A stretch of 64,000 nt of DNA, taken from the NCBI RefSeq assembly GCF_028769735.1, contig NC_088177.1, positions 15,688,599 to 15,752,598 of the forward strand. Direction: 5' to 3'. Below, one piece after another: positions 14,140-26,750 of the stretch; position 1 is the stretch's first letter, and every line of letters starts with the position of its first letter. This DNA comes from Zonotrichia leucophrys gambelii (Eukaryota > Chordata > Aves > Passeriformes > Passerellidae). The notes under the pieces were generated by a model, which saw only the letters and a list, made by a program, of their open reading frames with translations, searched no databases and was not told where the DNA came from. Position numbers and translations under genes: made by a program.

Positions 14140-14274
14140 ATGGCCAAAATGGAGGTCAAGACATCGCTTTTAGACGACATGATTGGGGTGGGAGATATGG
14201 TTCTTTTAGAGCCACTTGATGAAGATTCCTTCATCAATAACCTGAAGAAGCGCTTTGATCACAATGAAGTTTAT
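14140..14274 (+). CDS. MYO1B: MYO1B coding exon 1 (residues 1-45, start codon)
   Basis: This exon holds the start codon and the N-terminal lead-in to the myosin motor. It begins at 14134 after a T-rich tract and a CAG acceptor (14131-14133), leaving six 5'UTR bases before the ATG at 14140. The ATG has A at -3 and G at +4, a strong initiation context, and a second in-frame ATG follows at codon 4. The peptide runs from MAKMEVKTSLLDDMIGVGD to KKRFDHNEVY and matches vertebrate MYO1B with only conservative differences (for example D at 13, and V at 44 where I recall I). The exon ends after a whole codon (phase 0) at a GTGAGT donor, 14275-14280. The acceptor just upstream shows that at least one noncoding exon precedes it. 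Confidence 0.97.
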
Positions 14275-16150
14275 GTGAGTATATGTTAAAAAATAACATC
14301 CTATGGGGAGCTATGCTGTCATTCTTAAGATATGTGTTTATTTATAAGAATACACACAGACTGAGTGCCCGAACATTATCTATTGTATTAGGGATGTTTT
14401 AAACCTTACTTGTGCTTTAGCCTTTCCTGTACTACATTCTTTGCATTTGATCTTCCCCATCTGGGATATTTTTCCTTTTTCTGTTTCTCCATTACACGAC
14501 ATGGGAGATCTGTGATTTTCATAAAGAACAGTTCCAGAACTGCTGCTGGCAGTAACTTTGATGCTCCTGTTGTCAGAGGGCATTACAGTTATAAATAATT
14601 CATTTACAGGGAAGGCACTTCCAGGATGTTAGAGCCGGCTGAAGCAGAAACAATACATGCTCAGAATATGCTAAGGGTAACTTAAATATTGCCTGCTATC
14701 TTTGATTTGCAAAAAGGGTTGTGTTTATTACAATGGTTGAGTTTTAAACTACATACAATGAGCTTGGATATATGTGGAAGTAATCAAAGTCTTCAGGCAT
14801 ATTAATCTCTGAGTGATGATCACAGGAGACATGTGAACTGGCAGTTGAAACACAAGGCAGGGAATGAAGAGACAAATGGTGATTCCAGTTAAGCCTTTTA
14901 TTTCCTGCTTCATCTCTTTGTTCCACTTTTGCTAAAATGTGCACGGTATTGTATCTGTTTTATTGCTTAGGGTGTGTGAACTTAATGGTTTGGAGAGACT
15001 TTCCAAGGCTGCTGGTGAGCCTAAATATTTAACCAAAGTATATCTGTGATCTGCAAACAATTGTGTCTGCAGCTTACTCAAATCAAATAGGTGTTCTGAA
15101 CTTAATTATAATTTACCCTTCCTCCCCTTTTTAAGTTTTGGGGTGATTATATTTTTCATTCTTGCTCAGCATTTGAACCATGATGGTTTCATTATACTGG
15201 AGATTGGAAAGAAGTTATGGGAGGATCTGTGCTATTTTTGTTTGCTTCTTCTATACCTTAGTGATAGTCTGTGCTTTTCTACCCCTGCTATTCACTGTCT
15301 GCCATGTCCTTCTTGTCAATGTTCTTGTTCAACCAGGCCTGCTCCCTTTTCTGGACACATTAGATTGGTAATATACGTATTACTATATACTCCTAACTGC
15401 TATTGTATCATCTCCACTGATTGCTCCTTCAGGTTGTACTGACAATTTAAATTAGACAATAAAATTAGATTAAGAAAAGACTCTCAGTATCCATGAAAAA
15501 CTTGTTGAAGAAGAAACCAAAATGATGCATATTTGTGGAGAGATTTTTTCCTCAATGGTTAAAAAAATGAACCTTTTTGTTTTTACATTTCTGTTATACC
15601 TTTGAGAGTTATTTGTGAAACTTTGTGTCTTGAATTTTCCTTGTTCCTTGAAAATGGGTTCTGTACCCTATGGATAACCCTTGGATGTTGATATAGGCAA
15701 GTAGATATCAGACTTTTCTTTTCTGCTCTTTCATCTTGTTTCTGGCAAATCCTTCATTTTCAATAACTGCAGTGGCTGTCTCTTCTTGGATTCAGGTTTT
15801 TTTTTTTCCAGTCAGTGACTTATATGCTTAATATGTTCCACATCAGTTTTAGGGTTAATACTCTATTCTTAGTGCCTGCAGTAACAGTGGGTGATTCTGA
15901 ATCATCCCATTCCATTCAACTCAAGAAAAAATGAAGGAAAAGGAAAGGAAAGAGAGCTGTTTGCCTGGAGATTAAAGGAAGCAGCAGCACCCAGCCCAAT
16001 CTTTGGGTCATATTTGAAAGTTTTATTTAAAGCATTAAAGATGCAAACCTGTTTTGTGAGGGCACCCTGGACTGTGCAGTTTCTTATGAAGGATTGCTAT
16101 AAATCTTATGCAAGTGGATTTCCCAAGGGGAGTTTTGGTTTCTTTTTTTT

Positions 16151-16194
16151 CCCTGTCAACTACTATGGATTTTCCTGTCAGCTACTATGGATTG
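16151..16194. repeat. 22-bp tandem duplication
   Basis: Two adjacent copies of a 22-base unit sharing ACTATGGATT and CCTGTCA, with only three differences. Confidence 0.9.
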
Positions 16195-17429
16195 CATTTA
16201 ATTACATGTTTCTGCTTATTTCAGACTAGATAGTTTTTTTCTTGAAAGAAACGGAATGTTTTACTATTTTGTTATCTGCTGTTATGAGCTAGTTGACAAC
16301 GTGTGTTCAAACACACATTTTTTTTGAGATGATGACATTGAATTATGTATTTCCCCCAGTTTCTGATTTTGCTGCACCTGGCACTGATGTGCAATTTAAT
16401 TATCTGTATTATGTTCTTTGGTAGGTGATAGCAGGTGCCACTTCTCCCTAGCAGTGTAGGATCCTTTGGCTTGCAGGTGGGAAAGTCTGTTTTTTCAAGG
16501 TCTTACAAGCTCTGTGTGTGAATCTAGAATATGAAGGCGAAATGATCTTTGCAAATATTAAAACATTCACTACATACAATGATGGAAAATAGAGATGTTC
16601 ATGCCTGTGCCACATGCTGCTACCAAGTATGCAAGTTACTTGGCTTGTGATACTGCATGGTTTTATTTACCAAATCACTTGAGGAATATTGTCTACTCTC
16701 CATATCAGCTGGGTTTTGCTGCCTTGCAAATTTTTTGCATATTTTAGAAAATTTGTAAAACAGTAACAGTTTGAATGGTGCTCACTGTAACAACCACATT
16801 AATTTTCAAGTACAAACTCTTCTCTATCTTCTCCTTGCTGCTGCCACTCATGGCAACTACACTTTGCATTTCTGGTTTTAGACTCTGATGGGCACAATGG
16901 AGCCTCTGTTACACCTGGAAGTAGGGCTTGTTTTATCATGTAAAATCTGTAGTTTGCATCCAGGGGAAGCCCAATTGCGCTACTGAAGCTCTGCTGCTGG
17001 TGCTTAACCAAGACTGCAGATTTCTGCTGCTCCAACAAGCTGCACAGAGAAATTGACCTCTCAGGATCCTTTCAGAGGGCAGTAGGAATGGATTTGTCCT
17101 TTAATGGCTGAGCTGTGGGCTTAAGTTCAGCCCTCATGTCAGTATTCCACTGCAGGCATTGCCAGAAGTTGTGCTCAAGTTTAAAGAACAAAGTCAAGTT
17201 GCAGCAAACCAGGCTTACCCAGCATGGCTTTCTAAGCTGTCTCCTGCAGATTGAAGGCTCTCTGTTTGTGCTACACATGTTAGTTCTTAAAGGGAGTTGC
17301 AGTTGTAACCTTCAGAAGGGTTTGTTGTGAGGAATGAGACATGTAACGTGGATAGCTTTGAAGATGCTGTGAGGTTGGCCAGGTGCTGCACAATGGTGTT
17401 AGCCAGTCTTGGTAGGTAAACTCACTAAG

Positions 17430-17772
17430 GGGACTTGGAGAGAGATGGGCACAAGATTTTTAGTAAAGCCTGTTGTGACAGGATGAGGAATATTGGTTTT
17501 AATAAATACAGGTTTTAAACTCAGAGGGTAGATTTAGACTAGATAATAAGCAAGACATTTTCTTTATGATGTGGACAGTAAAGCACTGTAACAGGCTGTA
17601 CAGAGAGGTGATAGTTGCCTCATCCCTGGAAACATTCAAGGTCACCATGGAGATGGATTCTGAGCAACCTGAGCTAGTTGGAGATGTCCCTGCTCATTGC
17701 AGAGGGGATTGATTGGACTACACACCTTTAAATGTTCCTTCCAACTCAAACTCTTCTGTGATTCTCTGAAAT
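17430..17772 (+). mobile_element. CR1 LINE 3'-end fragment (plus strand)
   Basis: The wording follows the CR1 3' end in order: GTGACAGGATGAGG, then GGTTTTAA and a GTAGATTTAGACTAGATA block, CATCCCTGGAAACATTCAAG, GAGCAACCTGAGCTAGTTGG, AGATGTCCCTGCTCATTGCA, a CCTTCCAACTCAAAC block, and the terminal TGTGATTCTCTG that replaces a poly-A tail in this family. It is 5'-truncated and diverged, and only noncoding 3' end sequence is left. CR1 is the dominant avian LINE. The left boundary is approximate. Confidence 0.85.
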
Positions 17773-20700
17773 GTAAGACTCAGATCGAGCCATCAGTGAA
17801 TAATGCCAAACCTCTCCCCTCTCCATAGCCAAAGATGACAAGATAGTTGGGCTCATTCCACTAGAAGATTTTTTTGCCTTTTCTAGTCTCTTTCACAGTT
17901 CTTATGTTCAATGCTGAATGTTTGATGTTGGAGATCCTAGTCCCAGCTCCAGTTTCCCCTTTGAAATTCTAGATCTTCTCCACCAGAGCTCCCTTTGCAA
18001 AAGCATTTAGCTCTGGATCCTCTGATGGCCCTTTTGTATCATCTCAGGCACTGTAAGCCCTTCAAGGACATTGGCAAAGTTTCATGCCATGGTGCAAACA
18101 GGGCAATGAGCTCCCTCCTTAGAGTGAGGGAGCAGACTGTGGCCTGATTACCTGTTGTTCAATTTTATTTGTATTTGGTGGAAAGTTTAATAGACTTGGG
18201 TGTTGTGTTACATACTAGAGCGCAAAGCTGGAGGCTGTGCCTATAAAAATAAGCATGAAGGCTGGTGGAGCTGGAGTTAGGCCAAATATTCTACTAAAGA
18301 CCATCAAATTCTGCAGTAATCTCATGCTGAGTGGCTTTGGGAGGGGGAGGGTTTGTTGGGTAACACGCATGTGTTAATTGGAAATGGGAATCTTAGAGTT
18401 TAGTCATGTCTGGAAATGTCTGAGGTATGTCTGACCAAGAAAAATCTCATTAGAAAGCTGTAATTGTTTATTATATTGTTTTTGCAACTCTTAAACTTTA
18501 CATTGATAAAATTTGCATTGCTGTTCCACAAAAGCTCTTTTCTGTAACTGTTGGTAACAAAAGCCCGTGGGAGTCTTTCGTTAACTTTACGAAGTAAAAT
18601 GTGGCTCATGGGCAATGCATTAGCAAGTAGGAAAGAATCCCACAATGTTGATTATTTGAAGGTTTCAGGGAGCAGTTTGTGTGGTTAAAATGTGTGACCT
18701 GCAGACCGCATGGAAAACTTTAAATACATTCATAAAATTCAGTTGGTGTGTGATTGATGAATTTTTGACTTGTTCTGTTGAACTCCCTCTCTTAAGGTTT
18801 GTTTTTTTTTTCTAAGTTGGCTGAAATATGCTCGCCCAATCCAATTCAGCAATTATTTTTCCTTTGCAGTTTGGGATGCTGACAAACGGGAGGGGGCTAT
18901 ATCTGTCTATATATGCATTACAGTGACTCATGAATGGTAGAGATTTTGGGTAAAATGTAGTATTTGTATTGGTCTGAAACTTATTTCTATTCTGGGTTTG
19001 TTGCTTTGTGAGACATGTGGAAGTGTCAAGGGAGGTGTGAGGAGTCTGGAGGGGAGTGGAGCTGCGTAGGCTCACAGGAGTCAGCCTTTAGAGGTCAGAT
19101 ATGGTTTTATTCTGCTGCCCTGCACATTTTTCCCCACAGTTATGTTGTTTCTTGAAGTCTTCCCAAATTTGCAGAGGTCAACATTTTGTTCCTTACAAGA
19201 AAATGTTTGTTTGCTTTTTGTTCTTACAACAAAACAGAATCTTTCTCTGATGTCAGCGTTTAATTTGTATTTTCTGGTGCGTGGAGTTTGTGGGCTGCTT
19301 TGGGCAGCAGCAGTCTTATGTTACTGAACATTTGTTGTTTTATCACTGAAACATTAAATATTTGGCATTCCAGGGTAATAACTCTGTTTTATCTGTTTGA
19401 GGTACCATCCCTGTGGCTGCCTTCTGCTGGCATGGCTGTTGACATGTGCTTGTTCATAGACTGAGCTCCTTCCTGTTGATCTTAATTGCTTTAATATTTT
19501 AGGGTTAGCCTTTTTGGTTTTGACTTTCCCGTGTGTTTGTCTATACTATTGATGCATCCCATTTTCAGCTACCTTAGATTATTTAGGACTTCACCAAATT
19601 GCTATCAAGCACAGTGGCTTTGTTCCTGCTGCACTCGTACCTGGTATTCCAGATGCTACATTTGCAAGAACAGGGTAGGGAACACATTTATGTGAATGAG
19701 ACCAATTGTCCTGGTCTGCATCAGCCTTGTGTAGCCATTCCATTGATCCTGTGAAGAAGAGTCTTGTGGGGCTGGGAAACACAAATGCAGCTTGCTGGGA
19801 AGGTCTCTGTGGTAGTAGGAACTGAGTGACTGTTGAAGTTCAATTTTATTCTCAGTTTCATTATGCTGATGCCAGCATGATCATGTTCACCTTTACAGTG
19901 TTGTTGTTGGGGCCAGGTGGGGTCCTTGGCTGGGTTTTGACGAGGGTTGTTGTTCTCTGTGGATTTTGGGTACGTCATAGCTGCGTGTGCGCTGGCTGGT
20001 GGCAGGACTGTGCTTTGCTGCTCCTGCAGCAGCACCCCTGAGAGTCTTTCCCCTGCCAGATCTGACCCTGCTCTCTTGTCCTTTCATGTGTTTACTTGTG
20101 TTCGTCCAGCAAGTCCATCCTGGGCTGCTGGTCTCCCTTTGGGAGTTTGAGCAGTGGCAGGTGTGGTGGCTGTCCTGATTCTTAAAGGCAGGGTGGTTTG
20201 AGAGCTGGATCAGAGCAGCCATCCATCTGCCTGTGATGGGAGCCCAGGGGACCTGAGCTTCCTCCCATCTCCTTCTCTTCCTCCCTTGGGGAATGCCTGT
20301 GTCAATTTGAGCAATTTTCCCATCAGTGCCTCAACAGTTTTGCCCTTTGAGGGAAGTTACTGAGTTGTAGTAATAATATTGTTGCAGCTGCCACAGGCTA
20401 GGACCTTGAAGCCTGCTGCTTCTTCAGATGTGAAGAAAGGCTTCTGTGCCCAAGGCACATCTTTTCTGTGATAGCTTGTGGCCTAAGAAGTATTCTGCCT
20501 CCCTGCAAATCTTGCCTTGCTTTGTTATCTAGATAAAAATCCTGTGGGTCCTCTGGCCCTTCACATCAGCCTGCTGCAGCAAAACAAACTTTATAACTTG
20601 CCCAGAGTCGGGAGTAAAGATTTTCACAGCAGGTTGGCTGCTTTTTACCTTGAAGGGCTTTGTGGGAGGAGAGTTATTTATCTCAAGGCAGTGCTTTGTT

Positions 20701-21618
20701 TCCTTTCCTTTTTGTACAGCTCCCACGATGCAGAGCCTCGTGTTTGAGGCACTGCTTGGAGGGCTCCGTGCAGCATTTGCATGAAGGAATAAGAAAACAG
20801 TCATAAGGATCAGAGAAAACTGAATGCATTTGGTGGGCTGTGTGTAGGGGTCTTCTCCTCCCCTACACATTCCTTCTTCTTTGCCTCTGATGTGATACTC
20901 TGAAAAAAGAGAGGAGAAAGTGTAGGAAATGCCTCCAGTTACAGTGTTAGCTTTGCCTCAAAATATTATGTGTTTCTTCACTAAGGTGATGATGACATCT
21001 AGGGCATTTATTGATGGTTTCAGTGCATGTTATATGAAACCAAAACACTGAAAGATTAATGAAGAACTGACAAATGAAGAAATAGAAGCAAAAATGTCCA
21101 AGGGCTGTAAAAACATGGCTTTCACCCTGAAGAGCATAGGATAGCCTTGGCTGCAACAGGGCAGAAAGTTCCCCTTCTCTCCCCCCACCTTTCATTCATA
21201 CAGAAATAATGGAACATTTTGGAATGAGTGCTCTCACTGTTTTCACCAGTGGTTTCTTGGCATAGACATATCCAATCTCCAGCTACTGTTTGCTTGTGAA
21301 AACAAGTCGTTCTCTTTTGAAAAGTGGGCAAGCACTGATGTTTGGGGGTGCTTAAACACTGTCTTGAAAATTCCTCATGTCACCTTTGAGTTGACTTCTT
21401 CATTGCTTATTTTCAGGTTTTGCCTGTGTTTGTATCCTGTGTATGGACTCTTCTTGTTTGTATAAATCATTCCAGTGTAGCCAGAGAGGAGACGAGTAGA
21501 GAGGATTAGCCTGCTTCATTAACAACAGCACTGGAGTCTGTCATGATGATATTGAGGTTAGCAGCAATGCTCACTGAGCAGGGCAGAGATTTCTGTGCCC
21601 TCAAGAAGCTCAGCAGTG

Positions 21619-21665
21619 AAACCCGATCATCTGCGCTCGCGCATCCCCTCCGCGTACCCGCTCCG
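21619..21665. other. Compact CpG cluster
   Basis: Eight CpGs fall within about 45 bases (ACCCGATCATCTGCGCTCGC, then CCTCCGCGTACCCGCTCCG). The surrounding intron has almost none. The function is unknown; it may be an unmethylated regulatory site or a recently inserted sequence. Confidence 0.6.
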
Positions 21666-22308
21666 ACTTGCAGTGTGGGTGTCTTCTGGCACATGAGCTG
21701 CTCTTACTCCAGGGCTTGGATCTCAAACAGCTTGCAGTGCACTTAAGGGTTTGATCCTGGCCACTGCTGGCTGCCCACAGCTTGTCCAGGCTGCTGCTTG
21801 CACAGTGGCTTGCAGGATCAAGCCCATGTTGAAGGATATTTTAGCAGTGTGGTTATCCTCTTTGACTTAGGTGGCCTGTGTTGTCGTTGTTTGCTCTGGG
21901 ATGCAAATGTAGGCTTCTGCCTTTGTGTGACCTCTTTGAGCTTTCTTTTTTTAGTCATTATATCAGCCATTAATGTACTTTGTACAGGACTGTTATTTTG
22001 TCTCCTCGCTTTCTTATTTTCCTTGGTTGTTTTTCCCTTCTCTTCCCTTCAGGACCTCATCCACTGCTCTTCTGGGTAGGTTTTTTTACAACCTTTACTG
22101 TCCCATGCAGGTTTTACAAAGCTGCCTGTCCTGCTTAATAACTGCATTAAGCACATAGAGTAGCTTACCAGGATTGGGTTTTTTTTCCTATTACAACATA
22201 CAGACTTTGTCCACTGTATTTCTGGGACTAAATTGCTGTTTCTGGGAAGGTGGGCTTGAGCAAGAGGGTTTTCATCATCATGGAGAATAGTCTGTGTTTG
22301 TTCAGCAG

Positions 22309-22332
22309 TCCAGTGATGTATCCAGTGATGTA
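22309..22332. repeat. 12-bp tandem duplication
   Basis: TCCAGTGATGTA occurs twice in direct succession without a mismatch. Confidence 0.95.
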
Positions 22333-25300
22333 TTTCCCTGCTCAAGCTCCCAGCTCACTGAAGCACGAGCAGTGTTGGCCCAGGATTGCCTCAACCTGAA
22401 GTGCAGCTGCTCACCTTGGATCACAGGTGGGGTTTATTTTGTGTGTGCTGCTGTGGACCGGTGCCGGCAAACCCTGGAGTGTTACAGGATGAAATCCACG
22501 TCTGTTTGTTTGTTTGTCTTTTTCAAGTACCCTGCCCATCCCTTTCCACCAAGCAATACAAATATCTCCATTGCCATACACAGGAATGAGTAAATCAAAG
22601 CCCCAGAAACAGCAATGGGCTCAGGTGGTTTTGCTTTTAGTCTTGATGTCGCTCTCTTCCTTACTCTTTTCAAACATCATCTCTTGCAACTTTGTGCTTC
22701 CAACCTGAAAAAACACAGTGGACCAGAGGCAAAGTGCATTTAGCTATTTTGTTATGGCCAAGCACAATGTAAAAGAAATATGAGCTCACAGCATGATTGT
22801 TCAAATAACAGGTGATATTTTAAAACAGTACTGATCTATCTGGTAATGCTTGTTAAAATGGGAAACTTCGTTATAGAGTAAAGTTGTAGTTTTAAATTTG
22901 CCCGGCTTTGTTTGAGATTGAGACAGCTGAAAACACTTAGAACATGTAAGTACAGGCTTCCTCTGCCATCTCCTTGGCCTCAGCTGTTCTGAACATGCAG
23001 TGGCACACATGCTTATGAGTTGGCAAGATCCACAACTGCAGTAGGTCAGGCAAATACAAAGGAATATAGGTATTATATTAGAAAGATATTTTTCATGTGT
23101 CACATTAAAAAAAACCACCCAAAAACCAAAACACAGCTCTCCTCCACCCCAATGAAAACAGTGCTGGGCAAGCCTTGGTTTTGGATGAATTCCAATAAAA
23201 CCTAGTCACACTTTTCTTTGATCTACTTTGTCTCCCATTTCAGTGAATCGTTTTGGAGGCATGATCTGAAACTCTTCAAAGATCTAGGAACCAAATGCTT
23301 ATTTGAGCATAGCCATTACTAAAGGAATGTTTATTATATATATCTGGAGTTTTAAAATTGGCCTGCATAAATGGAAGAATCCAAGCTAGCAATCTTATTT
23401 TACTAAAATTTCTTTCCTATTTCTGTGCTCCAAAGTTTAACAAATTAAATAAATAGAGAGAAACCTTGGTGCCCCCTGGGAATTAGTGCATTTGCCAGGT
23501 ACGTTTGCACTTGGGGCATTTTACAGCAGGACTGACTTGTGTGCAGCAGCAATTTCTCTGGGCTGCTACAGGCTATAAGAGGTAAGAAGCAGTGGGTTTG
23601 TTTTTAGCAGAGCTGACAAAAGGGATGTAGGCTACAATTCCAAAAGGCTTGCCACAAATCTGTGTAGATGTTGAATGATTTTAACCTCTGCAGAAGGTTG
23701 CTTTGCAGAGATTGCCACAGATCCAGAAAAGCTTTTAAGGCTACAGAGAGGGCTTTTACAACAGCCCCAGCTGGATAACTTCTGTGCTGCTGCCTCAACT
23801 GGTGTCAGCAGTGTTCCCTGGCTTCTGAAGATGCAGTCTCCTCTCTTCTGGCCCTTGGGGCTCTGCAAGTCTAACTTCGACAGGAGGAAAAACAGCTTTA
23901 TTAATATACTGTGTCCCAGGGTGTGAAGTATTCTCCGTTAGCTGTACTAGCGCTCTTCCAAAGGATGCCCTTCTTGGGCTGGCCTGCACTGCCTCTATCC
24001 TGTGTATCAGATTTCACTGTGACCCTGGCAGCAGAGGTGTTTGGGGACCTTTCACTGAGCTCACTGAAAGGTTTCTGCAGCTTCTCAGCTGGAAATGTCC
24101 AGTTTATAGCAATAACGTTCCCTAACCTTTGACTGGGAAGAGGCTGCTGCCTGTACATTTCTCACAAGCAGCAAGAGCCTTGTTATCATCTTGCTGTTTG
24201 AGGCTTTTTCTTAAGCCAGTCTGCTTGGGTGAGAAAGGCTCAGAAGGCCTTGCATGGTCCCTGTAAACTGGAAGTAGCGCTAATATTTTGCCCCAGTTGG
24301 CCTCCAGTCCTAGAGGGAGAAAGTGGGGCATCAAAGAGTCGTGGTCATTGCATCTGGACCAGTATTTAGAAGTGATGTGTAACAAACATTAACAGCTTTT
24401 CCAGTTGAATTGGAGTTTGGAATTTTCTTCCTGCTTGAGATGTTAACCCCTTATCTGAAGAGGAAGGAGTTGTATGTGTTGTTTTGGTGGAGAATGCAGA
24501 GTGTGTTGTCATTTAAGCTGACGGAAATTTGAATGCTCTGTTCTGAAGCAGTGTTGCTGTGCCACATGAGAAATGCACTGAGAAATGATTGAGTGAGGGT
24601 CCTTTTGCTTTGTGTTCTGAGCAAACACAGAATTCACCTCTGTGAATTGCAGTAAAGCAGAGGTTGGGAGGAAGAAGTGTTATCAGGAGTCTACTTAGCA
24701 AAACTTCAGGAGGCAGCAGATCTCATCCAAACTTGCATTAGGACACCCTGTCAAACCAAGAAAGAAATCAAATTTCCTGGCTGTATTCTGTGCATCCATA
24801 GTCATGAGGCCACTCTTTTTTCATTTTTGTCCTTCAGCAGGGAAATTCAAGAATCTCTTTTGTCCCTGGGGTGCTGTGGTATGGTCTCCCACTATTCTTG
24901 GGCGTTCTGCTTTCAGCACTGGAATGTTCCTGTGCTTGTCGCTCGCTCGAGGATTTAAGCCATTTATTTTGTTTGTTTATAATAGAGCTCTGGTGGGAAG
25001 ACAGATGTTATGTGGGAAAGCTATTTTCCGGATCTGCTTATCCCTGTTATGTGCAATCTCACAGACCACCAGCAGCAAGTAGCTATTAGGCATCAGCTTT
25101 GGGAGATTGGCATTTTCAGAAGAGGAAATGTATTAGTTCTTCTAAGCAGCTTTGCAACAAACCCAATGACTTCTTGGCACACTTTGGCTTGGTGTTTAAA
25201 ATGGATTGGAGTATGTCTTTGTTTCAATATAGCCATTTGACCTTTTGAAATATTAGTATTTTAGGAAACGGCCCGTATTTGTTTGGATCTGGCAGCAAAG

Positions 25301-26634
25301 AGCTGACTTGAATTCCCAAAATACATTGTCTAAGCAGCACTTAGCTATGAAGACATGGTTCTAAATAAATCTCATTTAAATGCCTGTGTTCAAAATTAAA
25401 AATCAAGGTTTTCACTTTCAGTAATCTTTCTTTATCTTGAAGTCCCAGGGTGCTTCAAGGAACTTAGCAATTAAATTGTATGCTATAATGATAGCAGAAT
25501 CGGGACAAGCCTTTGTGTTCCAAAGAATTCATGTTTCAAAATATGATGTTTGAGATTTGGCCTTCATCTCTTTTCTGCTGATGCTTTACAGCACTGGTTT
25601 CACAACAGGCTGAGCTCACAAATTCCTAAGATTTAAGAGGAAACAATTTATTATTGTTTTATCAGAAAAGTCCTAATTGGGCTATCTGTGCACTTGGGAA
25701 GACTAGAAAGCTTCTTAGTCTTGGGCATCTGTTAGTCTTGCCAGCAATCTGTAGACTTCCAAATTGCCAAGGCCGCATGTATTGAGAGAGAGCAAAGTAA
25801 ACACTGTAGAAAGGCAATTTTAGCATTTCCATCTTGTTCAGCCAAAGAGATTAGACACAGTTGGAAAATTATTTACTCCATAGGGGGAGGATGACCACAA
25901 AACTAGAACAATTTTTTCTTTATTTGAAGAACATTTACATAAGCACACACTGTGATGTGTGCTTGAAAGGAGCAAAACTCTTAATTTTTTGGCTGCTTCT
26001 GATCCATCCCAGGAATAGGAAACACTACAAGGATGAGCTTTGAGAGTGGAACAACACACTTCTCCCTTTGCTTCTCAAAGATGGTCGTGAGTATGTTTAG
26101 AATCTGGAAATACAAATTGCACTTCACATCTGCTGAGGAACCATGGCAGTAACATGTCCAAGGCTGTTCCCCTTCAGGTTCCCTCTGTGCCTGAGGCTTT
26201 GGCAAGGTGACATAAAGCTCCTCCTTGGGAAGAGGGGCACAGTCCAGTGCCAGCCTTGCCCTTTGGGGTTTGGTGTGAGTGGCCAAGGGCTGCAGCAAAG
26301 CTCGTGTGACATTTGCCATGCAGATGGAGTCAGTTCTTCGTGAACATCTGTGTCCTTCTGCCTTTCCCTCCCCCAGCTGAATTAGTCACAGAAATATAGT
26401 ATGATTGGGCTTTCTTTTGGGAAATGTTCATAAGAGGCTTTCAGTTATGCAGAAATAGCTACTTGGGACCCAACAGAGAGAGGTGTTTTGGAAAGTATGA
26501 ACATATTTATTCATTGCTACAATTAGGCCTGTTTGTTTGTTTGCACAAAATTATTAAATGGGCAAATAATATATAAGCAGCAAAAGTATGTCAAAAAGAA
26601 AAACCTACAATAATTTTCTTTTTTCCTTCAACAG

Positions 26635-26750
26635 ACATACATTGGCAGTGTGGTGATATCAATAAACCCCTACAGATCTCTCCCCATTTATACTCCAGAG
26701 AAAGTGGAAGAATACAGAAACCGAAACTTTTATGAACTCAGTCCTCACAT
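26635..26750 (+). CDS. MYO1B: MYO1B coding exon 2 (residues 46-83 plus two bases of 84)
   Basis: This motor-domain exon starts TYIGSVVISINPYRSLPIY, the conserved class I stretch before the nucleotide site, where the NPYR residues help form the purine-binding loop in myosins. It continues with the EKVEEYRNRNFYELSPH segment. A pyrimidine-rich tract and ACAG acceptor end at 26634, and a GTAAGT donor starts at 26751. The length is 116 nt, so the intron is phase 2; the split codon AT|C gives Ile84 with the next exon. Both flanking introns are long (12.4 and 19.2 kb). Confidence 0.97.

Larger units (their letters stand above)
14275..26634 (+). other. MYO1B: MYO1B intron between coding exons 1 and 2 (12.4 kb)
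   Basis: A phase 0 GT-AG intron. Contents I can support are a plus-strand CR1 fragment (about 17430-17772), a 22-bp tandem duplication (16151-16194), a compact CpG cluster (21619-21665), a 12-bp tandem duplication (22309-22332) and a short (GTTT)n run near 22504. The other open frames have no recognisable domain, and no other exon was found. Confidence 0.9.
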
